DNA of 15,306 bases from an uncultured Coprococcus sp. (GTDB taxonomy: Bacteria; Bacillota_A; Clostridia; Lachnospirales; Lachnospiraceae). Shown piece by piece: positions 13,647 through 15,306 of this stretch. A model generated the notes under the pieces. That model did not search any database. It worked only from the letters and a program-made list of their open reading frames with translations, and was not told the DNA's origin. Location: positions 1-15,306 of the forward strand of contig CAAGAB010000288.1 of the NCBI GenBank assembly GCA_900767685.1, in the 5' to 3' direction. Both the position numbers and the translations under genes were made by a program. The stretch's first letter is position 1. Each line of letters opens with the position of its first letter.

Positions 13647-15134
13647 TCACTCTCTGTTCTTCAGCACCTCAGCCGGCACGATCTTGTTCAATCTGCCGAC
13701 CAGAACTCTGTTGATTATGAAGTAGAGAACAATTATTCCACAATAGAGCACAGCCCAAAGCCATGGGGCATATGCCAGTTTGGTGCCACAATTTACATTT
13801 GACACCAATGAAGGATATACCGCATTCATTATGAGCTTTGCAAGTGGCAGACATATAGCCGCCCCGATTGCTATTATAAAGAAATTGCCATCCAAATAAA
13901 GCTTCCTGATTTCCTTTGTCCTGTATCCGAACACCTTTATAAGAGAGATAGAGAATGATGATCTGTCTATCATGACCTTCATCATCAGATACATTACCAC
14001 TACGAATATAAGTGTCGAAATAACAACTATCATAACAACCATGCTCCTCATCTGATCAGCAAATATTCCGGCAGCTGACTCGATATCTGCCTTTGTTGTG
14101 GTTGCGTAAAGTCTTGCAGGCTCAACCCCCAGATCCTTGTCTGCAAATACTACATTGTACTCATCACTTCCAGCTCCGAACAGCTTCCTTGCATCATCTA
14201 TAGTCATGAAAACATAGAACGCCGGAGTATACTGTGTCACACTGTCCACTGTAAAACCATAGTCTATATCATTCTCCTCGTCGTGGAGCACGAGTTCGTC
14301 ACCCACACCATAGCCATATTTCTCAGCAAATGATGATGATATGGCAACTCTGTTCTTGCCATCCTTAAGGTCAACATCGAAATACTTCGTATTCTTTGAA
14401 AGTCCAAGGACTGTCACATCCCAGTTGTAACCATACACCTCTTTCTTCAGAGTCTTAGCATACGCAGCCTCACCGTCTTCTGGAGGATTTTCTGTAGGAT
14501 ACTTGTATGTATACATATATTCATAGTGGGTATCCTCCACGTTTTCCTTCTTGATCTTTGAACAAAAAGTTGCAGTGTTAAGACTTAACATCAGGCATAT
14601 GAGGGCTATGAACATTCCCATCACAACGGTAAATCCAGTCCTCATCTCTCTAAGCATCTGTCTGATTCTGAATCTTCCGACAAATCCCATGTCTCCGAGA
14701 TTAACATTGCTACCCTTTGGCTGCTTAACCTCATTTTTTATGAGTGAAAGAGCTGTCTGTGAAAGTTTCTTTCTTATTACAAAGTAGTTCACAACTATCG
14801 CTGTCAGTGGAGGCATCACGATACCATACACTATAAGAATTGGCGGGATCTTCACATCCATAGCAGGAATTGAATAATACGCATATGCATCTGCCATCTG
14901 CACAGGTATTCCTATATTGCTTACCCCTATCAAAAAACCTATTATTCCTGCAACTGTGGTGACTATGACAGGGAGTGTCAGGTAGTGCATCATAAGATCT
15001 CTCCTCTTGACACCCAGGGCATATAGTGCACCTATGACGCTACTCTCCTTCTCTATTCCATGTACGACGAATACCGATATGACATATGTGAACAGGAGCA
15101 TGAGCAGCACACCGAAGAAGTATCCCGCCTGCAC
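13647..15134 (-). CDS. FtsX/MacB-type ABC transporter permease, C-terminal part of a broken gene
   Basis: The fragment of 495 codons opens with the first FtsX-type core, including ISVFVVHGIEKESSVIGALY (18-37) and three membrane segments (about 5-25, 52-73 and 97-118). A second membrane unit starts near 168-190, followed by an outer domain (about 190-368, MacB-like) and three last segments (about 370-392, 415-440 and 458-480), ending AEVLKNRE. Such permeases usually have 800 or more residues and work with an ATPase to move lipids, lipoproteins or peptides, or to transmit signals; no ATPase gene is in view. The frame continues upstream through a TAG at 15146-15144. The start given is a GTG four codons after that TAG; it has no close ribosome site and is likely not a natural start. 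A TGA stop and a terminator follow. Confidence 0.75.
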   Translation of the reverse strand: MQAGYFFGVLLMLLFTYVISVFVVHGIEKESSVIGALYALGVKRRDLMMHYLTLPVIVTTVAGIIGFLIGVSNIGIPVQMADAYAYYSIPAMDVKIPPILIVYGIVMPPLTAIVVNYFVIRKKLSQTALSLIKNEVKQPKGSNVNLGDMGFVGRFRIRQMLREMRTGFTVVMGMFIALICLMLSLNTATFCSKIKKENVEDTHYEYMYTYKYPTENPPEDGEAAYAKTLKKEVYGYNWDVTVLGLSKNTKYFDVDLKDGKNRVAISSSFAEKYGYGVGDELVLHDEENDIDYGFTVDSVTQYTPAFYVFMTIDDARKLFGAGSDEYNVVFADKDLGVEPARLYATTTKADIESAAGIFADQMRSMVVMIVVISTLIFVVVMYLMMKVMIDRSSFSISLIKVFGYRTKEIRKLYLDGNFFIIAIGAAICLPLAKLIMNAVYPSLVSNVNCGTKLAYAPWLWAVLYCGIIVLYFIINRVLVGRLNKIVPAEVLKNRE

Positions 15135-15143
15135 ATTGATCTG

Positions 15144-15306
15144 CTAATCATCAGCGGCTCCGCCTGTTCTTTGGTTGTCCTCACTTGTCACAAATGAGGT
15201 GATGTTGGCAAGTTCCGTGTCATAATCCTTCAGAAATGAATCAGTCTCCTTCTTGAGTTCTGCCATTCCATCTGCAAGTTCATCTGAGCCATCCTTTGCC
15301 TCTGCA
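15144..15306 (-). pseudogene. Upstream part of the same permease gene, ending in a premature TAG; cut by the window edge
   Basis: From the window edge the minus strand encodes 53 codons in the same frame as the downstream fragment, ending GGAADD before TAG (15146-15144). The start, EAKDGSDELADGMAELKKET, is an acidic, amphipathic, coiled-coil-like stretch. This is typical of the long extracytoplasmic insertion between the first membrane segment and the FtsX core in Lachnospiraceae permeases of this type. The sequence then continues as QINVQAGYFFG across the stop with no frame change. This points to a single nonsense substitution, a sequencing error, or a read-through site. Confidence 0.65.

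Noticed and set aside
1..15306. Mobile elements, prophage, CRISPR array or restriction system
   Set aside because: No transposase, integrase, phage or Cas genes, no regular spacer-repeat array and no terminal inverted repeats were seen.

Overview
The window looks like a low-GC, endospore-forming member of the Clostridia, most likely Lachnospiraceae. This rests on a sporulation sigma factor (SigG), a HAAS/DUF1700 membrane protein, an AgcS-type amino-acid symporter, AT-rich intergenic DNA and A/G-rich Shine-Dalgarno sites. No phage, transposase, integron or CRISPR sequence is visible. Most genes read on the minus strand; only argH and a small gene behind it read on the plus strand.

Region 1 (1-2007): a tRNA cluster (tRNA-Val, then tRNA-Met cut by the window edge) lies behind a near-consensus sigma-A promoter with an A-rich upstream tract. 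Next, on the same strand, are a HAAS/DUF1700 membrane protein and a membrane-anchored transglutaminase-like protein that probably form a two-gene unit. Three direct repeats of 10-11 bp lie upstream of the transglutaminase start. Region 2 (2094-3971): argH with a good promoter, followed 6 bp later by a 65-residue unknown gene, ending in a large hairpin shared with the convergent sigG. Region 3 (4004-8065): sigG stands alone downstream of a strong terminator. Above it are prfC (release factor RF3), an XRE-type regulator with a cysteine cluster, and an Sfp-type phosphopantetheinyl transferase. The short spacers here carry a 17-bp palindrome, a 12-bp tandem repeat and a 14-bp inverted repeat.

Region 4 (8182-12051) is the most unusual part: an 856-residue divergent tubulin/FtsZ-superfamily protein (Tubulin_2 type) follows a NYN-domain putative RNase carrying two OST-HTH/LOTUS domains. 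Each gene has its own promoter of the same architecture (TTGACA-like, 16-bp spacer, TATATT). The tubulin promoter has a perfect 14-bp palindrome over its -35 box, and the tubulin gene ends in a strong terminator. This may be a small two-gene module; what it does cannot be read from the sequence.

Region 5 (12054-15306): an AgcS sodium:alanine/glycine symporter, a terminator, and an FtsX/MacB-type ABC transporter permease that runs off the window. The permease frame is broken by one in-frame TAG, with homologous-looking sequence on both sides in the same frame.
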